A stretch of 64,000 nucleotides of DNA, taken from assembly GCA_002337045.1 (NCBI GenBank), contig DDFF01000016.1, positions 1-64,000 on the forward strand. The letters run 5' to 3'. The position numbers and the translations under genes were made by a program. The notes below the pieces were generated by a model. That model was not told the DNA's origin, ran no database searches, and saw only the letters and a program-made list of their open reading frames with translations. This document shows positions 50,835 through 59,094 of this stretch, piece after piece (the first letter of the stretch is position 1; every line of letters begins with the position of its first letter). This DNA is from Bacteroidetes bacterium UBA1935 (lineage in GTDB: Bacteria; Bacteroidota; Bacteroidia; Chitinophagales; Chitinophagaceae).

Positions 50835-51245
50835 ATGAGATTATACAACAAACAACTGAACAGCCTTGAAGAGTTGAAACTGGAAAAGCAAAAGCTGCGT
50901 GCAGAAATGCGCAAGGCGGATGCGGACGATTTTTTCTCTCTGGATGATATCATTCCCGGCAGATCTGCCAATAAAGAGGATGGTGAAGGGCAGGAAAGTG
51001 GCGGATTGGATATTGCAGGCATAGCGGGTAGTTTATTGTCTGCAGTTGGCAATAAGGATATGTTGTTGTCTGTTGGTATGCCACTACTAAAATTAGCGGG
51101 TAACCAACTGGAGAAAGGATTGGTGAAAAAGATACTGAAAGAAGTAGGCTTTGGCTATGCCAAATGGAAGGCAATAGAACTGGCTTACAAAGGCGTAAAA
51201 CACTTGGTAGATAAGAAATTGCAGGAAAGGGCAAATAACAGGTAG
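50835..51245 (+). CDS. Coiled-coil hypothetical protein of the YtxH operon
   Basis: 136 residues: a Leu/Glu-rich coiled N-terminus (KQLNSLEELKLEKQKLRAEM), an acidic linker, a hydrophobic central part (GGLDIAGIAGSLLSAVG, GMPLLKLAGNQLEKGLVKKI), and a basic C-terminus. The start was set at the ATG 7 nt after the holin-like gene, because a longer frame would overlap that gene. No family recognised. Its place in the operon suggests an envelope-associated role with YtxH and the holin-like protein. Confidence 0.65.
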   Translation: MRLYNKQLNSLEELKLEKQKLRAEMRKADADDFFSLDDIIPGRSANKEDGEGQESGGLDIAGIAGSLLSAVGNKDMLLSVGMPLLKLAGNQLEKGLVKKILKEVGFGYAKWKAIELAYKGVKHLVDKKLQERANNR

Positions 51246-51269
51246 AGAGTCGTTAGCTGTAAGAAATTA

Positions 51270-51297
51270 AAAAGCCCCTCGACAGAGGGGCTTTTTG
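51270..51297. terminator. Terminator hairpin
   Basis: AAAAAGCCCCTC and GAGGGGCTTTTT enclose GACA, between convergent genes ending at 51245 and 51311. Confidence 0.9.
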
Positions 51298-51310
51298 TAT
51301 GCAGTAAGAT

Positions 51311-51751
51311 TTAGATTTTGTATTTAATGAGCCTCAGAATTTCCAAGAGCATATCTGGGCTGAAGAGTTTCTTTTTGCAGTGCAGTATGCGACTCAGTAT
51401 CTGCTGGTCTGTTTTCAGGTGCTTTGCAAGCTCTGCCTGTGTTACTTTTTTACTCTCCATGTAGTTGGTAAGGCCTTCGGCTATTACCTCGTACATATTC
51501 TTTGGTGGCTTTTTGCTGGCCAGTATTTCGTTGATGCTGCCGGAGCGTGCATACTTCAGAAACTTGTCAAGAAAAGCCTGTGTCAGCGGTGTTTCACCAT
51601 TTATCACTTTAGAATAGTAATATGGCGTTACTTTTATTTTTTCTGCCATCTCACCTTTCGTAGCCACACCACGGCGTTTCATCAAAATCGCAGCCGCTTG
51701 TTTCAGTTGTATTGGCTTTACATTCTTAATATGATTTGCTTTTGGAGGCAT
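51311..51751 (-). CDS. Two-HTH transcriptional regulator
   Basis: 146 residues with two XRE-like helix-turn-helix segments. The first is at about residues 25-55 (RRGVATKGEMAEKIKVTPYYYSKVINGE) and the second at about 95-130 (MESKKVTQAELAKHLKTDQQILSRIL). The basic N-terminus starts MPPKANHIKN. A nested palindrome overlaps its promoter, which suggests autorepression (inference). It is transcribed from its own promoter after the lipoprotein genes. Confidence 0.75.
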   Translation of the reverse strand: MPPKANHIKNVKPIQLKQAAAILMKRRGVATKGEMAEKIKVTPYYYSKVINGETPLTQAFLDKFLKYARSGSINEILASKKPPKNMYEVIAEGLTNYMESKKVTQAELAKHLKTDQQILSRILHCKKKLFSPDMLLEILRLIKYKI

Positions 51752-51770
51752 CGTTTGTTTAATTGAGGAC

Positions 51771-51830
51771 TAAAGATAATAAAATATCGGTTAATACAAT
51801 ATTTATTGTAAAATTGATGCTGTATTAACC
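51771..51830 (-). promoter_or_regulatory. Promoter and nested palindromic operator of the two-HTH gene
   Basis: On the minus strand a TTG (51797-51799) and TATCTTTA (51771-51778, 7 of 8 to TAnnTTTG) are 18 nt apart. GGTTAATACA at 51789-51798 is inverted as TGTATTAACC at 51821-51830. Nested inside is the palindrome TACAATA-TT-TATTGTA at 51795-51810. The left arm overlaps the -33 TTG, as expected for a repressor site. Confidence 0.55.
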
Positions 51831-51859
51831 AATGTCAATTTACAGTGTAATGTGTTGTT

Positions 51860-52051
51860 TTATTTATCGTACAGAATTTCAGCTTTTTGTGCTTGTGTAT
51901 TAGCGGGTGGTGCCGTTACTTTCTCTACACGTGCCTGATTTTCTTTTGGCGCAGCTACCTCTGCAGTACCGGTATCTGTACCTTTTTTTGATGTACTGCA
52001 AGACGATAGTAGTGCTGCAATAATAAACGCGTATATAACCGTTCTGTTCAT
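51860..52051 (-). CDS. Small lipoprotein
   Basis: 63 residues. The lipoprotein signal is VIYAFIIAALLSSC, followed by a Ser/Thr/Lys/Ala-rich tail (STSKKGTDTGTAEVAAPKEN). The start at MNRTV excludes an upstream extension of 26 residues that overlaps the preceding gene. It is last in a three-gene minus-strand cluster with two other envelope proteins, and its function is unknown. Confidence 0.6.
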   Translation of the reverse strand: MNRTVIYAFIIAALLSSCSTSKKGTDTGTAEVAAPKENQARVEKVTAPPANTQAQKAEILYDK

Positions 52052-52058
52052 TTTATAT

Positions 52059-52499
52059 TCAATCTTTTTGTTCTGTTCCGGATATGATGATGTGTCCCGC
52101 GATAGGTTTGCCATTCTGAACATCTGCAATGTCTATAATCAGCTCTTCGCCGTTGTATACTTGCAGATTCACATTGCCACCGTAAGAGTATAAATTGGTA
52201 TTGGAGATGAAAGGAAGTATCATATTAGAGCTGGCTTTATCATTTCTGCGAATATTAACACCAACACCCGGTTGTGTGTTTGATGTAACATGCACTTGCA
52301 GGTTGTTGATGAACAGCGAATGCCCCGGCTTGGGTGAAAGCTTATATACAGTTGTAGTAGTATCTACATTGAAGGCAACGGGAGCAGCTTTTGCAAATGT
52401 GGCTATCTTTGCTTTTTTGGCAGGCTTGCAGGCAGTGTGCGCTAATGGTAATGCCAACAGCGCACAGGATGCTATACGAAGTATCAGTTTTGTGTGCAT
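52059..52499 (-). CDS. Hypothetical exported protein, possible lipoprotein
   Basis: 146 residues starting LILRIASCALLALPLAHTAC, a signal peptide with a cysteine at a plausible lipidation site (HTACKPAKK). The mature part is a beta-rich domain (SLFINNLQVHVTSNTQ, VNLQVYNGEELIIDI). It lies 7 nt before the small lipoprotein gene and 8 nt after the following lipoprotein gene upstream, so it is in the middle of an operon. No family was recognised. Confidence 0.6.
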   Translation of the reverse strand: MHTKLILRIASCALLALPLAHTACKPAKKAKIATFAKAAPVAFNVDTTTTVYKLSPKPGHSLFINNLQVHVTSNTQPGVGVNIRRNDKASSNMILPFISNTNLYSYGGNVNLQVYNGEELIIDIADVQNGKPIAGHIIISGTEQKD

Positions 52500-52507
52500 G
52501 TCGATTA

Positions 52508-53278
52508 TCAATCCTTCACCATCATAAAGTAGTAATCAGAGTTCGGCAGTAGTGCCATTACCGTATCTTTAGAGCTGCTTCTGTATGACGGAGGTGGCGC
52601 TGTAGGTAACGTGCCGCTAACCATTTGACCCAAAGAGCTATCGCCCGATGCTTTAAACTCGATAAAAGCCTCTTCGGTACGCATTACTTTGAATGGCAGA
52701 TAATCGGTCTGCGTAGTACCACTGCTGTTTTTGTGGTTATAATCTGCAATGAAATTTTTATGTATCGTTATTTCGTGATAACGTTCGTTTGCTGAAAGAC
52801 TGCTCCAGAAAGAAACATACCCTGTACTCTGACTGTACATATACGCGTTCACCGCATGCCATTTGGTAGATGTTGCACTTTTCGACAGATAAACAGTGCG
52901 TGCATTGCCTGAGAAAGAAGGTTCGGTATAGTATGTGTTATTGCCTACTACAGGTGTTATGGCAACCTGCGCACCGGATTGAGGATATTTATCGTTAAAC
53001 CAGTTGGTTTGGTAATAGCTGTCTGTATGCCAATCCATATAGTATGTTTTCCCCGGCGTAAGCATGTTGCCGGATATTACCTCATTAGCATTTGCACTTA
53101 CTACTTTGCGTACAACAGCGTTGGTAGCATTGTTATAATCATCCATTGTAGGGTATATGCTCACCGTTACACTCTTGTCTACGCGGTTTACGATAGTTAC
53201 GTCAGTATTGTCGGTTGTTTTTTTCTTGCAACTTGCCAAAGCTGCTACACACAACAAAGCCACTATTGTTTTTTTCAT
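52508..53278 (-). CDS. Hypothetical lipoprotein
   Basis: 256 residues with a lipoprotein signal (VALLCVAALASC then KKKTTDN). The mature domain is beta-rich with many Tyr, Ser and Thr residues (VDKSVTVSIYPTMDDYNNATN, YHEITIHKNFIADY). First gene of a three-gene envelope cluster on the minus strand. I do not recognise a domain. Confidence 0.65.
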   Translation of the reverse strand: MKKTIVALLCVAALASCKKKTTDNTDVTIVNRVDKSVTVSIYPTMDDYNNATNAVVRKVVSANANEVISGNMLTPGKTYYMDWHTDSYYQTNWFNDKYPQSGAQVAITPVVGNNTYYTEPSFSGNARTVYLSKSATSTKWHAVNAYMYSQSTGYVSFWSSLSANERYHEITIHKNFIADYNHKNSSGTTQTDYLPFKVMRTEEAFIEFKASGDSSLGQMVSGTLPTAPPPSYRSSSKDTVMALLPNSDYYFMMVKD

Positions 53279-53359
53279 TTACGGGGAAATTGAGAGGAGT
53301 AAGTTACAAAAAAACTACAATAAGCTGTGGGCTTGTGTTTTGATGCGGTGAGTTATTAG

Positions 53360-53392
53360 TTGGCGGTTAATAAACAAGAACCTTTATTTTTG
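53360..53392 (+). promoter_or_regulatory. Promoter of the YiiX-type gene
   Basis: TTG at 53360-53362 and TATTTTTG at 53385-53392 are 22 nt apart. The ATG follows 7 nt later, so the mRNA is probably leaderless. Confidence 0.6.
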
Positions 53393-53399
53393 TGGCGAT

Positions 53400-54041
53400 A
53401 TGAGGCGATTTGTTTTATCTGCAACGGCATTAATGTTTGGGTTTGTTAGTTCTATTCATGCTCAGCAACTGGATATTGCAGACCTGCAAGATGGCGATTT
53501 GTTGTTTCAGAATCTGGATTGCGGGCCTCTTTGTGATGCTATTGAAAAAGTAACACATGGCTATAATGGAAATGACTTTTCGCATATAGGGCTTGTGTGC
53601 AGGCGTAACGATAGTGTATATGTGATAGAGGCTATTGGTAAAGATGTGCATCTTACCTACATCAAAGATTTTGCTGTAAGAACCACACACCCGATGTATG
53701 TTGCCGCACTGAAGCCGCAGTATAGAAGGCTAAACAAAAAGGCTTTGCAATATGCATTGGCACAAAAAGGTGTGCCTTATGATGATGTGTTTCTTTATAA
53801 CAATGGCAAATACTACTGTTCTGAACTGATTTATGATGCTTATAAAAAAGCAAATGGTAACAAGGCTTTTTTCAGGCTGGAACCTATGACTTTTAAACAA
53901 CCGGGAACAAAACAATACTTCGACGCATGGGTTGATTATTACAAGCAATTGCAACAACCTATACCGCAGGGGGCGCCGGGCATCAATCCCGGGGGTATTT
54001 CATCCTCAAACAAGATTGTGATAAAAGGCATACTCAGGTAA
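53400..54041 (+). CDS. YiiX/YebB-like NlpC/P60-superfamily cysteine peptidase
   Basis: 213 residues with a signal peptide (LSATALMFGFVSSIHAQ). The permuted papain-like fold is seen in LQDGDLLFQNL, the histidine in NDFSHIGLVCRR, and the nucleophile cysteine in GKYYCSELIYDAYKKA near residue 140. These enzymes hydrolyse amide bonds in peptidoglycan or lipids, and the exact substrate is unknown. It is monocistronic and ends at a strong terminator. Confidence 0.85.
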   Translation: MRRFVLSATALMFGFVSSIHAQQLDIADLQDGDLLFQNLDCGPLCDAIEKVTHGYNGNDFSHIGLVCRRNDSVYVIEAIGKDVHLTYIKDFAVRTTHPMYVAALKPQYRRLNKKALQYALAQKGVPYDDVFLYNNGKYYCSELIYDAYKKANGNKAFFRLEPMTFKQPGTKQYFDAWVDYYKQLQQPIPQGAPGINPGGISSSNKIVIKGILR

Positions 54042-54046
54042 AAAAG

Positions 54047-54076
54047 AAAAAGGCATTTCGTGAGAAATGCCTTTTT
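54047..54076. terminator. Bidirectional terminator hairpin
   Basis: AAAAAGGCATTTC and GAAATGCCTTTTT enclose GTGA, between convergent genes ending at 54041 and 54100. Confidence 0.92.
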
Positions 54077-54099
54077 CAATATCTGTAGTTACCTGCCTG

Positions 54100-57069
54100 T
54101 TAGTGGTTGATAACAACTTTATGAGATTCTACAGTTGTACCGTTTTGAAGCATCAGCATGTAAGTGCCTGATGGCATATTTGCAGTATTGATGCTATAAG
54201 TAGCTGTACTTGCATTGGTGCTAATAGCTGCTACCTGACGGCCAGTGATGTCATACATCTGTACGCTGCCTGCAGCAGGTGCAGAGAATGTAATATTCAC
54301 TGTCTGGTCTGCAGGGTTTGGATGGATGCTGAATGTAGTTTTAGCAATAGCATTAACAGCTGTAGGGTATGTATCATAAATACTGAAGTCATCAACAGCA
54401 GCTTCCACAACAGTTTCGCCGTTTGCAGTAATGCCTGTATTGATATCATCTGCAGCTACGAAGCGAACCTGAATTTTCTGTGCTGTAGACAGATAGTCTC
54501 TCAGGAAGAAAATGCGCCTGCGCCAGCTGTAGTCTGATTGGAATGTGTAGTCTACGTTTCTCCATATCAGGCTGTTGCTGTCTCTTACCTGTACTTGCCA
54601 AGCATCTGTGCGAGGGTTGCTGTCACGAGGCCCCTGATCGTTGGCATACCATCTGTAGAATTCTATTACAGGGCTGTTCATGCCTTCTACGTTTATGATT
54701 GGAGATATTGCGTATGTGCGTCCTGCATCAACATCGGCATTTGTATATATTGTTGTTACAGAAGATGCATTGCCTGTTACAAGACAAGAGCCGGAACCTG
54801 TAGTGTTGTCATTGCCCGGTTGTTGTATATAAGGGCTCACACCACTTGGCCTCCAATAAGAAGCCACCGGTACTGCTTGTATCCATTTGCCACCTGTAGC
54901 CGTTTCGCTTGCAGATGTGCCAACTTCCCAGCCTGTTGCAGGTGTTTCAAAATCTGTAGTGCTTACTTTACGCAGATTTACAGCAAATTGATATGGCAAT
55001 GTAATCTGGCTGGATGTTCCTGTAGGGTTGTAGCCCGTAGGGAATGAATACGCAGCGTTGCCTAGTGCATCATATGTTTGTATGTAGTAATCTATGATTG
55101 TGCCCGCTGGTTGACCAGGTATAGTACCTGCAAAGTCAACACCGCCTGATACGCCCGGGCCTGAGTTTGTAAGTGTTAAAGTATCCCACGTAGTTGCTTT
55201 GCGCGATTTGTAGATGAGCTTCATGTTGCTGAAGTATGCAGGCTCTGCCAACACAATATTTGCAGCTACAGCTATAGGGGTGCTAGCTGTTGGTTGGTGT
55301 GCAATTTCTTTGTGTGTAAGTTTAGCATCCATCATCAGGAAGATGCCATGTTTGGCAAATGCAGCTACTATTTCTTTAAAGTGTGGAGTAAGGTTAGCGA
55401 GATTTGCATCATCATCATCATTAACAATGGCAGATATCAACGCCTCGTGAAAAACCTCTCCTTCTGTGCCTTCCGGTCCGTCTGGTATATCGTACAGTGA
55501 TTTTGCGAACAAAGCAGACATAGTGTCCACACTGCCAACATTCACACTGTAGTCCCACCAAGAGCCTGCAATGATTTCACCATTAGCGTGTACTTCACTG
55601 GTACGGTCATATGGATATACTTTTGCTGTACCATTGTATACACGTATGTTGCCGCCTGATTTGAATGCGCCGCGGCCCAGAATAGGATCTTTTGTTACAC
55701 CAAGCGCCCACACATCGGCATAGCCTTCGTTAAGGCCGCCATTGGTCATGCCGCCGCTGCCTTTTATAAAGCTATAGAACCGGCCGTTGATGCCGTGACC
55801 GTATTCGTGATAGATAATATCGCCGATTTTGGCAAAAGAGTTACAACTACTGTTCTCTGCAAAGAAGTTGATGGAGTTGCCATTGTAAAAGGCATTACAG
55901 CCAGTAGTGCTTGCTACATCAACATTGGCAGTCAGTGCAACATCCAGCGCAGTAAAGCCTGTAGAGTTAGGGTAGAACTTCTCCATGAAATCGTGCATCC
56001 TGTTGGTATGGAAATATGCATTCACATACTGATCGCCCGACGGGCTGGTAGTAGGATATGTATATGTTGTACCATTTGCAGCAATAACCTGATTGAATGA
56101 AGGTGTGGCACCTCCGGGTGCTTTTACGTTTACCCAACGTCCCTGCAGCTTAACCGCAGCTGTTTGAGACGGGTTGAGCGCGCTGTTTTTGTACAGGCCT
56201 GTATCATTTGTATAGTCTGTAGCGCTGCCAATAGTAATGGCAAGGTTAGAAAGTGGTTCCAGCGTAGCGGGTGTTATCAGATTGTCTTTGTATACACTTC
56301 CTACTACTTTCAGGTTTACCTCATCTTTTACTTCGTTGCTTCTGTATAGTACAGTGCCATCGGTAGCATCTACATAGCCTGTCAGTTCTACAGGCATTGC
56401 CTCATCATCTTTGTCTGTACCTGTAACGGTAAATGGCCATGCAGGATGCAGCACATAGCCGTTTTGTGTTGGTATCGGGAACCATACCCAATCGTTACCA
56501 ACGGTTTTGTTGTTCACATTAACCATGTATAGATCTGCATTCATACCCTTGCTGTTCAATACATCGGCAGGTGTAAGGGTAGGCATTGCATTGGTTTGCG
56601 GCTGGCCATATGTTTTGATAACGGCGCGTTGCAGCATACCATCTTTGGTAAAACGGAAGCTTATTTGAGAGAACACTACTTCGCGGCCATTGATAAACTG
56701 CTTGTAGTGTGCGTAATCAGCATGGGGTGCATTAACAATGTTAGTTTGTTTCCAATCTGCAGCTACCAGTTCAAACTGCCTCATCTGATTGTTCAGCAGG
56801 TACTGCGATTTTTCGGTGAGAGAGTTGCCGGGCACTGCAAGCGTTTTGCCATAAATATCTCTTGGCGTACCACTCAGTTTGTCTGTAACCGCATGAAAGC
56901 CGGGGAACAGCGACTGTACCAGTTTCTGATTATTGGACGCTGCCAGCTTGCCTGCAAATGGCAGACGGCTGTAGTCGTCGTAAACAGAAACGCCATAGTT
57001 GTGTTTGTGCGCCAGTGCCCCTGTACTTACCAGCGCGGCCAAACCCATAGCAACAATTGATTTCTTCAT
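54100..57069 (-). CDS. M36-family (fungalysin) metallopeptidase with T9SS sorting domain
   Basis: 989 residues, secreted. A signal peptide (IVAMGLAALVSTGALA) is followed by an FTP-like propeptide. The M36 catalytic domain has the zinc site YHEYGHGING near residue 422 and the third ligand in GGLNEGYADVW near residue 448. Repeats of Ig-like or convertase-P-like domains follow. The last 75 residues are a type IX secretion type A sorting domain (SIHPNPADQTVNITF, MYDITGRQV, MPSGTYMLML). It is thus an exported, cell-surface or released protease. The C-terminus matches the T9SS pattern, consistent with the gliding gene gldC. Confidence 0.93.
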   Translation of the reverse strand: MKKSIVAMGLAALVSTGALAHKHNYGVSVYDDYSRLPFAGKLAASNNQKLVQSLFPGFHAVTDKLSGTPRDIYGKTLAVPGNSLTEKSQYLLNNQMRQFELVAADWKQTNIVNAPHADYAHYKQFINGREVVFSQISFRFTKDGMLQRAVIKTYGQPQTNAMPTLTPADVLNSKGMNADLYMVNVNNKTVGNDWVWFPIPTQNGYVLHPAWPFTVTGTDKDDEAMPVELTGYVDATDGTVLYRSNEVKDEVNLKVVGSVYKDNLITPATLEPLSNLAITIGSATDYTNDTGLYKNSALNPSQTAAVKLQGRWVNVKAPGGATPSFNQVIAANGTTYTYPTTSPSGDQYVNAYFHTNRMHDFMEKFYPNSTGFTALDVALTANVDVASTTGCNAFYNGNSINFFAENSSCNSFAKIGDIIYHEYGHGINGRFYSFIKGSGGMTNGGLNEGYADVWALGVTKDPILGRGAFKSGGNIRVYNGTAKVYPYDRTSEVHANGEIIAGSWWDYSVNVGSVDTMSALFAKSLYDIPDGPEGTEGEVFHEALISAIVNDDDDANLANLTPHFKEIVAAFAKHGIFLMMDAKLTHKEIAHQPTASTPIAVAANIVLAEPAYFSNMKLIYKSRKATTWDTLTLTNSGPGVSGGVDFAGTIPGQPAGTIIDYYIQTYDALGNAAYSFPTGYNPTGTSSQITLPYQFAVNLRKVSTTDFETPATGWEVGTSASETATGGKWIQAVPVASYWRPSGVSPYIQQPGNDNTTGSGSCLVTGNASSVTTIYTNADVDAGRTYAISPIINVEGMNSPVIEFYRWYANDQGPRDSNPRTDAWQVQVRDSNSLIWRNVDYTFQSDYSWRRRIFFLRDYLSTAQKIQVRFVAADDINTGITANGETVVEAAVDDFSIYDTYPTAVNAIAKTTFSIHPNPADQTVNITFSAPAAGSVQMYDITGRQVAAISTNASTATYSINTANMPSGTYMLMLQNGTTVESHKVVINH

Positions 57070-57275
57070 CTACGTGAGTTTAAAAAAATTTGATAGCTAG
57101 CAAAATAGTCAGATTAAAGTTTAATTAAAAATCTTTTAAGATTAAATGAATTTAATATGACAATGAGGGGATTGACAAAACCGATAGAAATCATTAAATG
57201 AAAATCATTTCTATGCTTTAATAAGTAGGCTGGTAAAGGGTTTCATAAAAAGTCGAAAAAAAAGTTTCAAAAAGA

Positions 57276-57306
57276 TTTTGCAGAAATAGATCCTTGCGTA
57301 TCTTTG
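57276..57306 (+). promoter_or_regulatory. Promoter of the tRNA-Lys gene
   Basis: TTTTG at 57276-57280 and TATCTTTG at 57299-57306 are 18 nt apart, a near-ideal Bacteroidota promoter. The tRNA begins 18 nt later. Confidence 0.75.
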
Positions 57307-57324
57307 CGCTCCCAATCAGGGAAT

Positions 57325-57397
57325 GATTCCGTAGCTCAGTTGGTAGAGCAATACACTTTTAATGTATGGGTCTTGGGTTCGAGTCCCAACGGGATCA
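57325..57397 (+). tRNA. tRNA-Lys (anticodon TTT)
   Basis: 73 nt forming a full cloverleaf. The acceptor GATTCCG pairs with CGGGATC (one GT pair), and the D arm is AGCTCAGTTGGTAGAGC. The anticodon arm ATACA-CTTTTAA-TGTAT presents TTT, and the T arm carries GGTTCGAGTCC. The discriminator is A, and no CCA is encoded. It marks the left edge of an integrated element whose recombinase gene overlaps it by 62 nt on the opposite strand. Confidence 0.95.
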
Positions 57398-58922
57398 CTT
57401 CATTGGACAGACTGGCTTCATCGTCAGTCTGTTTTATTTTATCTTCTTTCAAAGCCGCTTCCAGTGTACATATCATTAGTACAGCTTCATTCACTTTAGC
57501 GGTTCGATAAGTATTATTTTCAAACTGTAGTTTTTCGGGGAATATCGAACCAATGATTTGCCGCTTGCCTTTTATGTCAGATTGCTCGTAGCGTTCATCA
57601 ATATGAGCAAGGTTATGTAATGCTTTATCTAATAAGGCTTCTATATCCTCGTTAGGTGTTGTTGCAGCATTCCCAATCTTGGCTTCTAACAGGTTCAGCT
57701 TCCTTTCACATTCCACTTTGATAGCCTTATAGTCAGAGCTATCAATAGCATCAGATAGTAATAGCTCCCGTGCTTTAGCTAAACGGCTGTTCTGTTCGTT
57801 TATCTGCTGCAATAAATCCCTTTTACTAAATGCCTTATCTGATTGACTGCGTTTATATTCTTCAATAATAACAGCCTTGTAAATAGTCAACATTGCATAG
57901 GTAGGCTTATACTTCCGTAGTTCGTGCATAAAAGCATCGTGTATATCTTCCGCTTTATATCTCCAGCCACATGAAGAAACACAATGGTAGTAATTATAAT
58001 ACATTGTTCTGCCCTTAGAACGGCTTGCCGTAATGAGCCTACCGCATTTAGGACACGTTAAGAAGTTCCGCAGGGGAAATTCCTCACGTATGGCAATTTT
58101 TATAGCTGCTTTAGGGTTTCTCTTTCTGCCATGTAGTACGTCCTGTGCTGTATAAAACAGTTCCTCCGATATAAGCGGCTCATGTGTACCCTGTACTAAA
58201 TAACTTTCTTCGTTGCCATGCTTCGGTACAAATATCTTACCGCAATAGACAGGGTTTTGTAACAGATGCCAGAAGTTATTTTTAGAACAGGTTAGACCTC
58301 TTTTCTTCGCTATGCCATATAATTCTAATACGCTGCAACAACCAGTAGCAAGCATCTCAAATGCCCATATTACAATATCCGCTTCTGGCTGTTTGGGAGC
58401 GATATATTTTCTGCCAGTCTCATAGACTTTATTCATATACCCATATGGAGCAAGCCCCATAAAACGCCCCTCTTTTAAGGCTCTTACCATACCACTTTTG
58501 ACATTCAAGGCTCGGCGTGCATTTTCTACTTCGGGAGCAGCAAGAAAGAACGCTAACATGAGCTTATTCTCTGGTATGGCTAAATCGAGCGGTTGCTCAA
58601 TGGCTTGCGGTTCAATCCCTAATTTATTGAGCGTTGCAATCATGGCGTAAGAATCTCCCGCATTGCGCGAAAATCTATCCCATTTTAAGAACAACAAAGC
58701 ATCAACGATACCCTTATGTTTCTTATACTCGGCTAATAGCCGTTGAAACTCGGGACGGATAAAATTCTTGGCAGAATGGTCTTCAAAAATAACCCTCCGT
58801 ATTTCTATTGCGTTAATATCGCAATACTTCCGTAACATTTCCTCTTGGTATCGTTGGGAATATCCGCTGTTAGCCTGTTCATCGGTACTAACTCTTATGT
58901 ACAAATCTGCTACTTTTTTCAT
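57336..58922 (-). CDS. Large serine recombinase (site-specific integrase)
   Basis: 528 residues. The resolvase catalytic domain covers residues 1-150 with the nucleophile serine at position 12 in YIRVSTDEQ. A recombinase domain follows (GLAPYGYMNKV, then WHLLQNPVYCGKIFV). A zinc ribbon has FLTCPKCGRLI and a second Cys pair in YYHCVSSCGW. A coiled-coil (LQQINEQNSRLAKAREL) is around residues 370-420. The last 20 residues, GLEPKTHTLKVYCSTN and neighbours, are coded by the complement of tRNA-Lys, so the gene reads through the attachment region into the host tRNA. The start overlaps the stop of the 53-residue upstream gene as ATGA. Confidence 0.93.
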   Translation of the reverse strand: MKKVADLYIRVSTDEQANSGYSQRYQEEMLRKYCDINAIEIRRVIFEDHSAKNFIRPEFQRLLAEYKKHKGIVDALLFLKWDRFSRNAGDSYAMIATLNKLGIEPQAIEQPLDLAIPENKLMLAFFLAAPEVENARRALNVKSGMVRALKEGRFMGLAPYGYMNKVYETGRKYIAPKQPEADIVIWAFEMLATGCCSVLELYGIAKKRGLTCSKNNFWHLLQNPVYCGKIFVPKHGNEESYLVQGTHEPLISEELFYTAQDVLHGRKRNPKAAIKIAIREEFPLRNFLTCPKCGRLITASRSKGRTMYYNYYHCVSSCGWRYKAEDIHDAFMHELRKYKPTYAMLTIYKAVIIEEYKRSQSDKAFSKRDLLQQINEQNSRLAKARELLLSDAIDSSDYKAIKVECERKLNLLEAKIGNAATTPNEDIEALLDKALHNLAHIDERYEQSDIKGKRQIIGSIFPEKLQFENNTYRTAKVNEAVLMICTLEAALKEDKIKQTDDEASLSNEVIPLGLEPKTHTLKVYCSTN

Positions 58923-59080
58923 TTTCTTTTATTGAAATCGTCTATCTCTAATTTAGCCATTTTTTGCATAAAATCCAATACCATAGCAGCTTTTGCGAGA
59001 GATATATTTATCCCCATTTCTGCTAACATGGCTTGTGCTTTTTCGGGGGTAATGCCCCTTTGTTTTTCGTTTTTTTGCAT
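58919..59080 (-). CDS. 53-residue protein coupled to the recombinase
   Basis: The frame opens MQKNEKQRGITPEKAQAML, continues AEMGINISLAKAAMVLDFMQ, and ends KMAKLEIDDFNKRK. It is helical and charged, and looks like a small coiled accessory protein. Its stop overlaps the recombinase start by 4 nt (ATGA), so translation is coupled. Similar short open frames beside recombinases are common in Bacteroidota elements, as I recall. An excision-control role would be inference only. Confidence 0.6.
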   Translation of the reverse strand: MQKNEKQRGITPEKAQAMLAEMGINISLAKAAMVLDFMQKMAKLEIDDFNKRK

Positions 59081-59094
59081 ACAGGCTATATTAA

